A stretch of 64,000 nt of DNA from Corynebacterium lemuris (GCF_024919295.1 NZ_JANWTC010000002.1:62001-126000), one strand, 5' to 3'; counted from the stretch's first letter, positions 36,451 through 45,119 are shown. The notes: a model not told the origin generated them from the letters alone. A program made the numbers and translations.

Positions 36451-36615
36451 ATGAAGCCAAAGAAGATTGCACGGGTCCTCATATCGCTGGCTCTGGCCGG
36501 CGGGGTGACTCTCGCAGGCGGGACCGTGGCGAATGCGGCGGTCTACAAGTGCGGCCCCCGCTGCTACACCGATGACCCCACCTGGAAGCCCGGCAAAGTC
36601 CGCTCCCAGTATTGA
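36451..36615 (+). CDS. Small secreted peptide with a CGPRC motif
   Basis: A 54-aa precursor. It has a textbook signal peptide (MKPKKIARVLISLALAGG ... ANA) and would leave a mature peptide of about 25 residues beginning AVYKCGPRCYTDDP. The two cysteines (C-x3-C) could form a small disulfide loop. The ATG follows GAGAGAATA. It has its own strong terminator directly after the stop, so it is a single-gene transcript. I do not recognise the family; a peptide signal, bacteriocin-like factor or envelope peptide are all possible. Confidence 0.6.
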   Translation: MKPKKIARVLISLALAGGVTLAGGTVANAAVYKCGPRCYTDDPTWKPGKVRSQY

Positions 36616-36621
36616 AACGAG

Positions 36622-36664
36622 AAAGGGCTTCTGCAGTTTTATCCGCCAACTGCAGAAGCCCTTT
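36622..36664 (+). terminator. Strong terminator after the small peptide gene
   Basis: Perfect 17-bp arms AAAGGGCTTCTGCAGTT / AACTGCAGAAGCCCTTT with a 9-nt loop, starting 7 bases after the stop; followed by GTCTTCC. Confidence 0.88.
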
Positions 36665-36799
36665 GTCTTCCATGGCACCGGTTTGAGGAGATCTGCAGAA
36701 ATGCCGCGCGTTATCCGGGCCCGACAGACAGGGAATTACACGTGTACAAGAAGTGGACACCGTCGCCTGTCAGTGCTGGCACGCCCTGGTAGACCCAGG

Positions 36800-36805
36800 T
36801 AGATT
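36800..36805 (+). promoter_or_regulatory. -10 element for a leaderless sulP-family transcript
   Basis: TAGATT lies six bases before the ATG, with no ribosome site in between. Confidence 0.5.
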
Positions 36806-36811
36806 CGGCTT

Positions 36812-38560
36812 ATGTCCAGCGACAGGTTGCTGTGGGAGCGCTATCTTCCCGGCATGGCCGCCCTCCGGCGTTATGAGCGTTCCTGGCTGCGCGGAGACAT
36901 CGTCGCCGGTGTCACCGTCGCCGCCTATCTGGTCCCGCAGGTCATGGCCTACGCGGTCATCGCCGGTCTCCCGGCAGTCGTGGGCCTGTGGGCTGTCCTC
37001 GCCCCGATGCTCATCTACTTCTTCCTGGGCACCTCCCGGAAGCTGTCGATCGGCCCCGAGTCGACGACCGCGCTCATGACTGCCGCCGGTGTCGGTGCTC
37101 TGGTCGGGGCGGCAGGCGGCCCGGAGCGGTATGCGGAGGTTGCGGCCATCATGGCGATCGCGGTGGGACTCGTCTGTCTCGTCGCTTTCGTCGCCCGGCT
37201 GGGATTTCTCACCCGTCTGCTGTCGCGTCCTGTCCTCATCGGCTACCTCATCGGCATCGCGCTGCTCATGATCGTCAGCCAGCTCGGAAAGGTCACCCAG
37301 CTCGAGGTGGAGGGGGAGAACACGTGGCAGGAGATGGGCTCCTTCCTCAGCCAACTGGGCCAGGCGCACCTGCCGACGGTGCTGCTCGCCACAGGGGTCC
37401 TCGTCCTGCTCTACGTGGCGAACTGGCTGATGCCCCGGGCCCCGGTTGCCCTGATCGCGCTCCTGCTCGCCGCGGGGGTCGTCGCGGTCTTCGGACTCGA
37501 CCGCTACGGGTTGGATGTGATCGGAGAGGTACCCCGCGGCCTCCCGGAACCCCGACTGCCGGATCTCGGGGATCTCGAGGTCTGGGCCCTGTTGCCGTAT
37601 GCGGCGGGCATCGCCGTGGTGGGTTTCTCGGACAACATCCTCACCGGCCGGGCCTTCGCCTCCGGCAAGGGGGAGGTCATCGACTCGAACCAGGAGCTGC
37701 TCGCTCTGGGTAGTGCGAATATCGCCAACGGTTTCCTCCAGGGTTTCCCGGTCTCCTCCAGCGGGTCGCGCACGGTGCTTGGCGACGCCGCCGGGGCCCG
37801 CACCCAGGTGCACTCTCTCGTTGTCATCCTCATGGTGGTGATGGTGCTCATCTTCGCCGGCCCGGTGCTGGAGTCCTTCCCGGAAGCGGCACTGGGGGCG
37901 CTGGTCATCTACGCCGCGACCCAGCTGATCAACATCGGTGAGCTGCGCCGCATCGGCCGTTTCCGCCGGAGTGAACTCATGATCACGGCCGCCACCGCGG
38001 CTTCTGTCGCCATCTTCGGCGTGTTGGTGGGTATCGGTGTCGCGATTGTGCTGTCGATCCTGGACCTGATCCGCCGTATCACCAGCCCGTATGCGGATGT
38101 TCTCGGCTATGCACCCGGGGTGCCGGGTATGCACAGTCTGGATGACTACGAGGATGCAACGGCAGTGCGGGGGCTGGTGGTATTCCGCTACGATTCACCG
38201 CTCTTCTTCGCCAACGCCGACGACTTCGTGGAGCGGGCCCTGAAAGCCGTCGGTGACGCTGAGCAGCCGGTGGAGTGGTTCCTCCTCAACGCCGAGGCCA
38301 ACACCGAGGTCGACCTGACGGCGGTCGACGCACTGGAGGAGCTGCGCAGCAGGCTGAAGCAGCGCGGTATCCGTTTCGCCATGGCGCGGGTCAAACAGGA
38401 CCTGTACCGGCGCCTCGAACCCTCGGGATTCATTCGGGAGGTCGGAGACGAGAATATCTTCGAGACGCTCCCCACCGCGGTGCGGGAGTACGTGAGACGT
38501 TATTCCATGAGACACGGGAAGCTGCCGGAGGGGGTTCCCCAGGAGATCCTCGAACCCTGA
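36812..38560 (+). CDS. SulP family inorganic anion transporter with STAS domain
   Basis: A 582-aa protein: about 11-14 membrane segments beginning DIVAGVTVAAYLVPQVMAYA, the SulP signature near the N-terminus, with GFPVSSSGSRTVLGDAAGA later. A cytoplasmic STAS domain follows from about residue 445 (AVRGLVVFRYDSPLFFANAD ... LTAVDALEEL). SulP proteins carry sulfate, bicarbonate or dicarboxylates; STAS regulates them. No sulfate-assimilation or carbonic anhydrase gene is adjacent, so the substrate stays open. Apparently leaderless ATG. Confidence 0.9.
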   Translation: MSSDRLLWERYLPGMAALRRYERSWLRGDIVAGVTVAAYLVPQVMAYAVIAGLPAVVGLWAVLAPMLIYFFLGTSRKLSIGPESTTALMTAAGVGALVGAAGGPERYAEVAAIMAIAVGLVCLVAFVARLGFLTRLLSRPVLIGYLIGIALLMIVSQLGKVTQLEVEGENTWQEMGSFLSQLGQAHLPTVLLATGVLVLLYVANWLMPRAPVALIALLLAAGVVAVFGLDRYGLDVIGEVPRGLPEPRLPDLGDLEVWALLPYAAGIAVVGFSDNILTGRAFASGKGEVIDSNQELLALGSANIANGFLQGFPVSSSGSRTVLGDAAGARTQVHSLVVILMVVMVLIFAGPVLESFPEAALGALVIYAATQLINIGELRRIGRFRRSELMITAATAASVAIFGVLVGIGVAIVLSILDLIRRITSPYADVLGYAPGVPGMHSLDDYEDATAVRGLVVFRYDSPLFFANADDFVERALKAVGDAEQPVEWFLLNAEANTEVDLTAVDALEELRSRLKQRGIRFAMARVKQDLYRRLEPSGFIREVGDENIFETLPTAVREYVRRYSMRHGKLPEGVPQEILEP

Positions 38561-38691
38561 GAGCTATGGGGGCAGGCTGCTCTCCCACGATCTGTGTCTG
38601 AGTACCCGGTTGCTGCGCCGGAACAGCGCAGGCCCCGCAGGGGAGGGGCCCACCGCTTGTGAGCACCGCGGCCCTGTGTTGAGGTGGGCAC

Positions 38692-38985
38692 ATGGAATTG
38701 TTTCTGGGAGTACTCGCCTGGTGTGCGGGCACGGGGCTGTTCGCTGTCTCCCTGCAGTGGCTCAGCCGGGCCAATCCCGGGGAGAAACTACCCTTCATCG
38801 GTCATCCCACCCGTACTCCGGGTGGGGCCTGGGCTCTCACGGCTCTCGCCATCATCCTGTTGATAATGTCCTTCTTCATGTGGTCTGAGGTCGTGGGCCG
38901 CAACTGGGCCCTGGTGGCGTATGTCATCACGTTGCTTCCGGCTGTGGCGATCATTGCCCGGCACAACCGGGGAGTGCCCGGGTGA
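38692..38985 (+). CDS. Small membrane protein of unknown function
   Basis: A 97-aa protein with three hydrophobic segments (MELFLGVLAWCAGTGLFAVSL, WALTALAIILLIMSFFMW, WALVAYVITLLPAVAIIA) joined by short polar loops. The ATG is preceded by GAGGTGG. No family is recognised. It lies 131 bases after the SulP gene and may have its own promoter. Confidence 0.6.
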   Translation: MELFLGVLAWCAGTGLFAVSLQWLSRANPGEKLPFIGHPTRTPGGAWALTALAIILLIMSFFMWSEVVGRNWALVAYVITLLPAVAIIARHNRGVPG

Positions 38986-39121
38986 GTGCCGGCGGCGCAG
39001 TTTCACGCCCGGCGGAGGCGCCCGATCCTCATTAGGGTGGGAGGTGGTCGCTGTTGGACTCCGGAACACCGGCTCGCCTGCGGCCTTCTCACCGGACAGA
39101 TTCGACACAGGGATGTGGAAG

Positions 39122-39883
39122 ATGCAGGTTTCATTCGATTTTAAAGACAAGATCGTGGTCATCACCGGCGGGGCCACGGGTATCGGCCGGGCCACCGCGG
39201 TGGAGTTCGCCAGGGCCGGGGCCACCGTCGTGGTGGGTGACATCGATGACCGCGCGGAGGAGACCGTGCAGATCATCACCGCTGCCGGCGGCACAGCCGA
39301 GTTCGTCCGGACCGATGTCACGGACGACGCCTCGGTGCAGAACCTGGTGGACACGGCCGTCGATAAGTACGGCACCATCGATATCGCCTTCAACAACGCC
39401 GGTGTCCTGCCTCCCTCTGCGCCGCTGCATGAGCAGACGGTGAAGGACTGGCACCGCACCATGGGGGTCGACGCCACCGGTGTGTTCCTGGCCATGCGCC
39501 ACCAGATCCCGGTGATGCTCAAGGCAGGTGGCGGCTCCATCGTCAACACTGCCTCCGTCGCCGGCGTGACCGCTGATCCGGACATGACCCCCTATGTGGC
39601 GGCCAAGCATGCGGTGGTCGGCCTCTCCAAGGGTGCGGCGCTGGACTACGCCACCGAGGGCATCCGCATCAACGTGCTCGCCCCGGGTCTGATCCGCACG
39701 CCCATGACCGAGCGGTGGCTCGATGATCCGGAGATCGCCCCGCGCGTGCTCGCGGACTCACCGATCGGGCGTGCCGCGGAGCCCGAGGAGGTCGCCGCGA
39801 CTGTGCTCTACCTGTCCTCCGACATGGCCGGGGCCGTGACCGGTTCCGTCTACCGCGTCGACGGCGGCCGCACCGCCCACTAG
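39122..39883 (+). CDS. Short-chain dehydrogenase/reductase
   Basis: A 253-aa classical SDR. The cofactor motif TGGATGIG (residues 15-22), NNAG, the catalytic S-Y158-x3-K162 set (YVAAK) and the C-terminal GSVYRVDGG are all present. D45-region GDIDDR after the second strand predicts NAD(H). It would oxidise a secondary alcohol to a ketone or the reverse. It is convergent with the VOC gene (stops overlap by 4 bases) and near a Baeyer-Villiger monooxygenase, which suggests it supplies that enzyme's ketone. ATG at 39113 is an alternative start. Confidence 0.9.
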   Translation: MQVSFDFKDKIVVITGGATGIGRATAVEFARAGATVVVGDIDDRAEETVQIITAAGGTAEFVRTDVTDDASVQNLVDTAVDKYGTIDIAFNNAGVLPPSAPLHEQTVKDWHRTMGVDATGVFLAMRHQIPVMLKAGGGSIVNTASVAGVTADPDMTPYVAAKHAVVGLSKGAALDYATEGIRINVLAPGLIRTPMTERWLDDPEIAPRVLADSPIGRAAEPEEVAATVLYLSSDMAGAVTGSVYRVDGGRTAH

Positions 39884-40326
39884 ACGGGCGGACCCAGCTG
39901 CTCCGCGAGCCCGATGAGGATGCCCTCCGGGCCGCGGATGTAGCAGAGCCGATAGGCGTCCTCGTAACGGATCACCTCATCACTGACCAGCTCCGCGCCG
40001 GCGGCGTAGAGCCGTTCCAGCGTCTCATCAATATCGTCCACCGCGAACATGGCCCGCAGGTAACCCAGGGCGTTGACTGGTGCGCGGCGGTGGTCGGCGA
40101 TGACCTTAGGGGACAGGTACCGGCACAGCTCCAGGCGGTTGTGGCCGTCCGGGGTGCGCATCATGGCGATCTCCACGCGCTGGTCGCCCAGGCCGGTGAC
40201 CCGTCCCGCCCATCCGCCCTCCACCATCATCTGCGCCTCGAGTTCCAGACCGAGCTCGAGGAAGAAGGCGACCGCAGCGTCGAGGTCCTCGAAGACGATG
40301 CCCATGTTGTCCATCCGTACGCTCAT
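39880..40326 (-). CDS. VOC superfamily (glyoxalase/dioxygenase-fold) protein
   Basis: A 148-aa protein with two beta-alpha-beta modules: MDNMGIVFEDLDAAVAFFLE and ALGYLRAMFAVDDIDETLER, ending RLCYIRGPEGILIGLAEQLG with a terminal Glu typical of metal-binding VOC proteins. The substrate is unknown. The ATG overlaps the TGA of the upstream AraC gene (ATGA), so the two form one operon, transcribed away from the monooxygenase. Confidence 0.82.
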   Translation of the reverse strand: MSVRMDNMGIVFEDLDAAVAFFLELGLELEAQMMVEGGWAGRVTGLGDQRVEIAMMRTPDGHNRLELCRYLSPKVIADHRRAPVNALGYLRAMFAVDDIDETLERLYAAGAELVSDEVIRYEDAYRLCYIRGPEGILIGLAEQLGPPV

Positions 40327-41279
40327 CGCGGGCCTGCCTCGGTGAGCTCGGCGGCGGTGCGGGTGCGGCGTCGATAAGCGTCGGGGGAGGAGCCGAACTC
40401 AGCCCGGAAGACCGTGGAGAAATACGCCGCATTCCGGAAGCCCCAGCGGGCGGCGATCTGGGCGACCGGCAGGTGGGCCAGCTGGGGATCGGCAAGCGCG
40501 TGGCGGCACTTCTCCAGCCGCTGCGTGCGGATCCACGCCGAGAGTTTGATGCCCCTGGCCGCGAGCAGGTGGTAGAGGGTGCGCACGGAGATGTGGCAGG
40601 ACGCGGCGACCTCCCCGGCGGTCAGTGCGGGATCGGACAGGTGGGCGTAGGCGTAGGCGAGGACCTCGGCAATGAGGTCCTCGTCGGTCTGCGGGGTGTC
40701 GACAAGCCCGAGGAGCTCCGCCTCGTTGATGCACATGATGGAGACCATGTCGCCGAGCATGCGCGCGGTCAGCGGCCGGGCGGCGTCCGACAGTGGCGCA
40801 TCCGGGTGGGCAGCCGCGCGCAGGACCTCGATGAAGGAGGTCCGCAGGGTGTTGTCCGGGCTGAGGCAGCGGGCGGTGACGTTCTCGAGCAGGCCGTCCT
40901 GCACCGTGAGCATCGTCGGCGGCAGCTTCACACCCATGCACACCATGGGCTCATCAGCGACGATGCTGTAGGGCCGGGCCGTGGAGTAGACGGCGATGTC
41001 ACCGGGGGACAGTGCCGCGATGCGCCCGTCCTGGATGATCAACGAATTGCCGCCCAACTGCAGGCCGACGATGAGGTTGTGTTCCCGGGAGCTGCGCACA
41101 TGTTCCACGGAGCGGTTGACCCGGTGCCTACCGACCTCCACCTGGGAGATATCCACCGCCCCGAAACGCTGCGTGCGCATCGTGCCCACGAACTGCTGCG
41201 CCGCCGGGACGATCTCCGCGCGGGCGAAGGCGGAGGCGGTCAGGTGCCGCCAGCGGTCGACGGTCTGGGTTTTTGTCAC
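40323..41279 (-). CDS. AraC-family transcriptional regulator
   Basis: A 318-aa regulator. The N-terminal effector domain (about residues 20-180) resembles the AraC-binding-like domain of catabolic activators (GDIAVYSTARPYSIVADEPM). The C-terminal double HTH has LTAGEVAASCHISVRTLYHLL and VAQIAARWGFRNAAYFSTVFRAE. GTG start with GGAGGAG. It is divergent from the Baeyer-Villiger monooxygenase-esterase operon and presumably activates it in response to a cluster substrate. Confidence 0.92.
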   Translation of the reverse strand: MTKTQTVDRWRHLTASAFARAEIVPAAQQFVGTMRTQRFGAVDISQVEVGRHRVNRSVEHVRSSREHNLIVGLQLGGNSLIIQDGRIAALSPGDIAVYSTARPYSIVADEPMVCMGVKLPPTMLTVQDGLLENVTARCLSPDNTLRTSFIEVLRAAAHPDAPLSDAARPLTARMLGDMVSIMCINEAELLGLVDTPQTDEDLIAEVLAYAYAHLSDPALTAGEVAASCHISVRTLYHLLAARGIKLSAWIRTQRLEKCRHALADPQLAHLPVAQIAARWGFRNAAYFSTVFRAEFGSSPDAYRRRTRTAAELTEAGPR

Positions 41280-41360
41280 GGTCTCCTCCGTTCTTTCGGA
41301 TCCGTGCCGCGCCTTTCTGATTTTATGCCACGTGGTTAACGATCACTGTACTCCTGTTTC

Positions 41361-41376
41361 TGTGACCTGGATCATG
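41361..41376 (+). promoter_or_regulatory. GlxR/CRP-like half-conserved site in the monooxygenase promoter
   Basis: TGTGACCTGGATCATG matches eight of the ten fixed bases of TGTGA-N6-TCACA. It lies in the AraC/monooxygenase divergent region, about 45-60 bases upstream of the monooxygenase ATG. Catabolite control by the corynebacterial cAMP regulator is plausible. Confidence 0.35.
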
Positions 41377-41419
41377 AACTTCAGTCAGTCAGAAACTTCC
41401 AGTTCAGGAGGACCCAGCC

Positions 41420-43234
41420 ATGAACCACCAGTTGCCTCATTCCCGGATCCCCGTGCGGATCGACTTCGATGTCGAGGCGATCCGGGCCCGCTACGCGCAG
41501 GAGCTGTCCAGGCGCTCCGAGACGAAGGCACCCGGCAAAGCACACCGCCCCGGCGCCGTCGACCCCGTCGGCGGTGACCCGTGGACAAAGGTGCAGCCGC
41601 GGGAGGCGGTGCAGGAGGAATGCGAGGTCCTCATCATCGGCGGCGGTTTCAGCGGCCTGACCCTGGGTGGCAAGCTCGCCGGGGCCGGCATCGACTCTGT
41701 CCGCATCCTCGAGCACGGCGGCGACTTCGGTGGTGTCTGGTACTGGAACCGCTACCCGAACGCCCAGTGTGACATCGAGGCCTACGTCTACTTCCCCCTG
41801 CTGGAGGAGACCGGCTACATGCCGTCGAGCAAATATCCACCGGCCACGGAGATCTACGAGTACGCCCGGATCATCGGCCAGCACTTCCACCTCTATGACA
41901 GGGCGCTCTTTCACACCGCGGCGACCACCGCCACCTGGGATGAGGAGTCCCAGCGCTGGATCGTGGCCACCGACCGTGGTGATGAGATCCGCGCCCGCTA
42001 CCTGATCCGCTCCAGCGGTGCGCTGGGCACGCCGGTCTTCCCCAACGTCCCCGGCATCGACACCTTCCCGGGCAGGATCTTTCACTCCAGCCGCTGGGAC
42101 TACGGGTACACCGGTGGCAGTCAGTTCGAGCCGCTGGTCAACCTGCGCGACAAGAAGGTCGCCGTCGTCGGCTCCGGTGCCAGCGCTGTCCAGGTCGTCG
42201 CGGCCCTGGCCGGCCAGGTCGAACACCTCTACGTCGTCCAGCGCACCCCCGGTCCGGCCGTGGGGGAGCGCGACACCACCCCGACCGATCCGGAGCAGTG
42301 GCGCGATCAGCCCGAGGGTTGGCAGCGCGAGCGCATGCTCAACTACGACGCGAACACCTCGGGTCACCCGCAGCCGGTGGACCTGGTCCAGGACCAGTTC
42401 TCGAAGTTCTTCTCCGCAAACGCCACCGCCGACAACATCGTGGAGGATCTCTCCCGGGTCCCGGCGGAGGATGTCATGGCGGTCCGCGAGCTCGCCGACA
42501 TGAAGATCATGGAGCACGTGCGCTCCGCCTGCGATGAGATCGTCCAGGATCCGGCCACCGCCGACCAGCTCAAGCCCTGGTACGGCTTCGGCTGCAAGCG
42601 CGTCACCTTCGACGACGGTTACCTCGCCGCCTTCAACCGCGAGGACGTCACGCTTATCGACGCCCCCGTCACCGGCCTTCAGGCCATCCACGGCTCCACC
42701 GTCTGCGCGGGTGGACAGGAATTCGAGGCGGACTGCATCATCCTGGCCACCGGCTTCGACGCCGGTTCCGATCCGAAGCGCCGTACCGGCCTCACCGTCA
42801 CCGGCAGGGGTGGGCGCGATCTTTCCGAGCACTGGTCGCAGGGACTGCGCACCCTGCACGGTTTCATGGCCGATGAGTTCCCCAACCTCTTCGAGACCGG
42901 CCAGGGCCAGGGGGCCATCGCCCTGAACTTCACCTCCCTGCTGCGCCTGCAGGCCGAGCACATCGTCGCCATCATCGCCGAGGCGCACCGCCGGGGTGCC
43001 ACCACCATCGAACCCACCGCCGGTGCCGTGGAGGAGTGGGGCGAGCGGGTCAACCAGAGCGGTGGGCCGTTCCGCGCCTACCACGCCCACTGCGTACCCG
43101 GTTACTACAACGGCTATGGCCGGGGCGACGGTGTCCTGACCTCCCAGGTCTTCACCGAGGGCATCCACTCTTTCCGCCAGGTGCTCGAGGACTGGCGCAC
43201 CACCGGTGACTTCACCGGCCTCACCTTCTCCTGA
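41420..43234 (+). CDS. Type I Baeyer-Villiger monooxygenase
   Basis: A 604-aa flavoprotein. It has two Rossmann motifs, GGGFSG (74-79, FAD) and VGSGASAVQV (NADPH), flanking the fingerprint F216-x-G-x3-H222-x3-W226. HGGDFGGVWYWNRYPNAQCD is the conserved FAD region. It inserts oxygen next to a ketone to give an ester or lactone, using NADPH and O2. The long N-terminal extension before the first Rossmann fold recalls cyclopentadecanone/steroid/acetone monooxygenases. AGGAGG precedes the ATG. The next gene is an esterase, so the product is likely hydrolysed at once. Confidence 0.94.
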   Translation: MNHQLPHSRIPVRIDFDVEAIRARYAQELSRRSETKAPGKAHRPGAVDPVGGDPWTKVQPREAVQEECEVLIIGGGFSGLTLGGKLAGAGIDSVRILEHGGDFGGVWYWNRYPNAQCDIEAYVYFPLLEETGYMPSSKYPPATEIYEYARIIGQHFHLYDRALFHTAATTATWDEESQRWIVATDRGDEIRARYLIRSSGALGTPVFPNVPGIDTFPGRIFHSSRWDYGYTGGSQFEPLVNLRDKKVAVVGSGASAVQVVAALAGQVEHLYVVQRTPGPAVGERDTTPTDPEQWRDQPEGWQRERMLNYDANTSGHPQPVDLVQDQFSKFFSANATADNIVEDLSRVPAEDVMAVRELADMKIMEHVRSACDEIVQDPATADQLKPWYGFGCKRVTFDDGYLAAFNREDVTLIDAPVTGLQAIHGSTVCAGGQEFEADCIILATGFDAGSDPKRRTGLTVTGRGGRDLSEHWSQGLRTLHGFMADEFPNLFETGQGQGAIALNFTSLLRLQAEHIVAIIAEAHRRGATTIEPTAGAVEEWGERVNQSGGPFRAYHAHCVPGYYNGYGRGDGVLTSQVFTEGIHSFRQVLEDWRTTGDFTGLTFS

Positions 43235-43258
43235 CCCATCCCTTCTGAAAGGACAATC

Positions 43259-44407
43259 ATGACCACCCCCAACCTCCCACCCGCCGCAACCGTCACCGGC
43301 ACCAACACCGCAGAGGGTGCCGACCTGCGCAACGTCTTCTCCCGCAGCCTCACCCGCATGCCCGGTGGCGCCCAGCTCGTGGTGACCCTCGACGGCGAAC
43401 CCATCGTCGACCTCGCCGGCGGCACCGCCGGTGGACCGGTCTGCCAGGACACCCCGGTGCAGGTCTTCTCCGTCTCCAAGCTCATCGTCGCCCTGGCCGC
43501 GGCACATGCCGTCGGCGCCGGGAAGCTGGACCTGGACCGGCCGCTCGCCGAGTACTGGCCGGCCTTCGACAGGCCCGCCACCCGAGCCATCACCACCCGC
43601 CACGTCCTGAGCCACTCCAGCGGCATCAACGGGGTGGACACACCACTATCCGTCGACGGGCTGCTGGCGGGGGCGCTGGATGAGGCCGTGGAGAAACAGG
43701 AGCCACGGTGGGAACCGGGGAGCGCGCACGGCTACCACGCATTCACCTATGGTGCGCTGATGGCCGGCATCTTCCGCCACGCGGTGGGGGAGAGCCTGCA
43801 GGACTACGCGGCACGGAACATCATCGACCCGACCGGCGGCGGCTTCTGGTTCGGCACCCCTGGGGACGTGCTGCCGCGCCTGGCGACGCTCTCCTTCGAC
43901 GCACCCATCCTCACCGAAGTGCAGCTGGGCGGCATCATCGAGGGCACCGCCATCCCGGACGGCGCCATGACACCGATCATGCAGGACGCCCCCGGCTTCT
44001 TCCTCGACCCGCGGGTCCAGCAGGCCGACTGGCCGGCGATGTCCGGCGTGAGCTCCGCGCAGGCGCTGGCGCGTATCGTCAACACCACCCATGGCTACGG
44101 ACAGGAGGCCACCGTGCCGGAGCCCGCGATCACGGAGATGGCCACCGAGCAGGTCTACGGTCTGGACCGCTCCCTGGGTCAGCGCTCCGGTTTCGGCCTG
44201 GGCGTGGAACTCCCGCAGCCCGCGATGCCCTATTTCGGACCAGGTTCCTACGGGCACCAGGGTGCAGGAGGTTCGGTGGTCGCCGTCGATCCGGCACGCC
44301 GCCTGGTCTTCGCCTACGTGCAGACCCACACCAGCCCCACCGTGGGCGTCTCCGACCAGGCGATCACGCTGCTCGCGGCTACGCGGGCGCTGCTGGAGCG
44401 TGGATAG
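43259..44407 (+). CDS. Serine hydrolase/esterase of the beta-lactamase fold
   Basis: A 382-aa protein of the EstB/class C beta-lactamase-like family. S71-V-S-K74 is the S-x-x-K catalytic motif, Y in GYHAFTYG replaces the Y-x-N, and HQGAGG near residue 338 is the H/K-x-G element. No signal peptide, so cytoplasmic. GAAAGGA precedes the ATG; it starts 25 bases after the monooxygenase stop. The arrangement matches monooxygenase-esterase pairs for ketone breakdown such as that known for acetone/methyl ketones in Gordonia. Confidence 0.88.
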   Translation: MTTPNLPPAATVTGTNTAEGADLRNVFSRSLTRMPGGAQLVVTLDGEPIVDLAGGTAGGPVCQDTPVQVFSVSKLIVALAAAHAVGAGKLDLDRPLAEYWPAFDRPATRAITTRHVLSHSSGINGVDTPLSVDGLLAGALDEAVEKQEPRWEPGSAHGYHAFTYGALMAGIFRHAVGESLQDYAARNIIDPTGGGFWFGTPGDVLPRLATLSFDAPILTEVQLGGIIEGTAIPDGAMTPIMQDAPGFFLDPRVQQADWPAMSGVSSAQALARIVNTTHGYGQEATVPEPAITEMATEQVYGLDRSLGQRSGFGLGVELPQPAMPYFGPGSYGHQGAGGSVVAVDPARRLVFAYVQTHTSPTVGVSDQAITLLAATRALLERG

Positions 44408-44485
44408 GTCGCTTTCGGCAGGGCGGGTGAGAGGAAGCTTTGTTTTACCGGGACGGGGCACGGTCACCTGTTGACGGCAACCATG

Positions 44486-44516
44486 TAACGGGTGGCGTTA
44501 ATGACGCTGTCCGTTA
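44486..44516 (+). promoter_or_regulatory. HigBA operator palindrome
   Basis: TAACGG-GTG-GCGT-TAATG-ACGC-TGT-CCGTTA: two nested pairs of perfect arms with equal spacers. It directly adjoins a -10-like TATGGT (44517-44522) six bases before the higB start codon, an ideal position for HigA autorepression. Confidence 0.72.
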
Positions 44517-44528
44517 TATGGTGGGTGT

Positions 44529-44810
44529 GTGATCAGGTCTTTCAGCATAAAGGACACGCAGCGGATCTGGCAGGAGCAGCGGGTGCGGCGGGTTGACCCA
44601 CAGGTCCAGCGCGCCGCACTCCGGAAGCTGGAGATGCTCCACGCAGCAGTCCGACTTGATGACCTGCGGATTCCTCCCGGAAATCGCCTTGAGAGACTCA
44701 GAGGAGATCGTGAAGGCCAACATAGTATCCGTGTGAATGATCAGTGGCGGATCTGTTTTGTCTGGCATGAAGGCGGCGCAGAAAATGTTGAGTTGGTTGA
44801 TTATCACTGA
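44529..44810 (+). CDS. higB: HigB-type toxin (RelE superfamily mRNA interferase)
   Basis: A 93-aa protein. IRSFSIKDTQRIWQEQRVRR at the N-terminus, LRIPPGNRLERLRG and HSIRVNDQWRICFVW form the RelE/HigB fold; the last segment carries the usual R and W/F residues of the nuclease site. It would cleave ribosome-bound mRNA under stress. GTG start, apparently leaderless. The toxin precedes the antitoxin, the order typical of higBA. Confidence 0.92.
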   Translation: MIRSFSIKDTQRIWQEQRVRRVDPQVQRAALRKLEMLHAAVRLDDLRIPPGNRLERLRGDREGQHSIRVNDQWRICFVWHEGGAENVELVDYH

Positions 44811-44825
44811 GAGGACGTGAGAGAC

Positions 44826-45119
44826 ATGTCGACGATCCAGCCGATCCACCCAGGGGAGATTCTCATGGAAGACTTCATCCAGGGTTTTGGAATCACCCAG
44901 AATAAGCTCGCTGTGGCAATTGGAGTTCCGCCTCGTCGTATCAACGAGATCGTTCACGGTAAGCGTGGGATCACCGCTGATACAGCCGTGCGTCTCAGCC
45001 GATATTTCGGCACAACCGCGGAGTTCTGGATGAATCTGCAGTCTCACTATGAACTGCGGATCCAGCGGCGGGAGCTGGCTGACAAGCTGGAGCAGATCAC
45101 CCCCTTGAACGTCGCCTGA
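44826..45119 (+). CDS. higA: HigA-type antitoxin (XRE family)
   Basis: A 97-aa protein. HPGEILMEDFIQGFGITQNK starts the HigA helix set; LAVAIGVPPRRINEIVHGKRG is the HTH, and TAEFWMNLQSHYELR the conserved C-terminal part. It neutralises HigB and represses the operon, most likely at the palindrome upstream of higB. The ATG is 16 bases after the higB stop; a GTG nine bases earlier is an alternative. Confidence 0.93.
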   Translation: MSTIQPIHPGEILMEDFIQGFGITQNKLAVAIGVPPRRINEIVHGKRGITADTAVRLSRYFGTTAEFWMNLQSHYELRIQRRELADKLEQITPLNVA

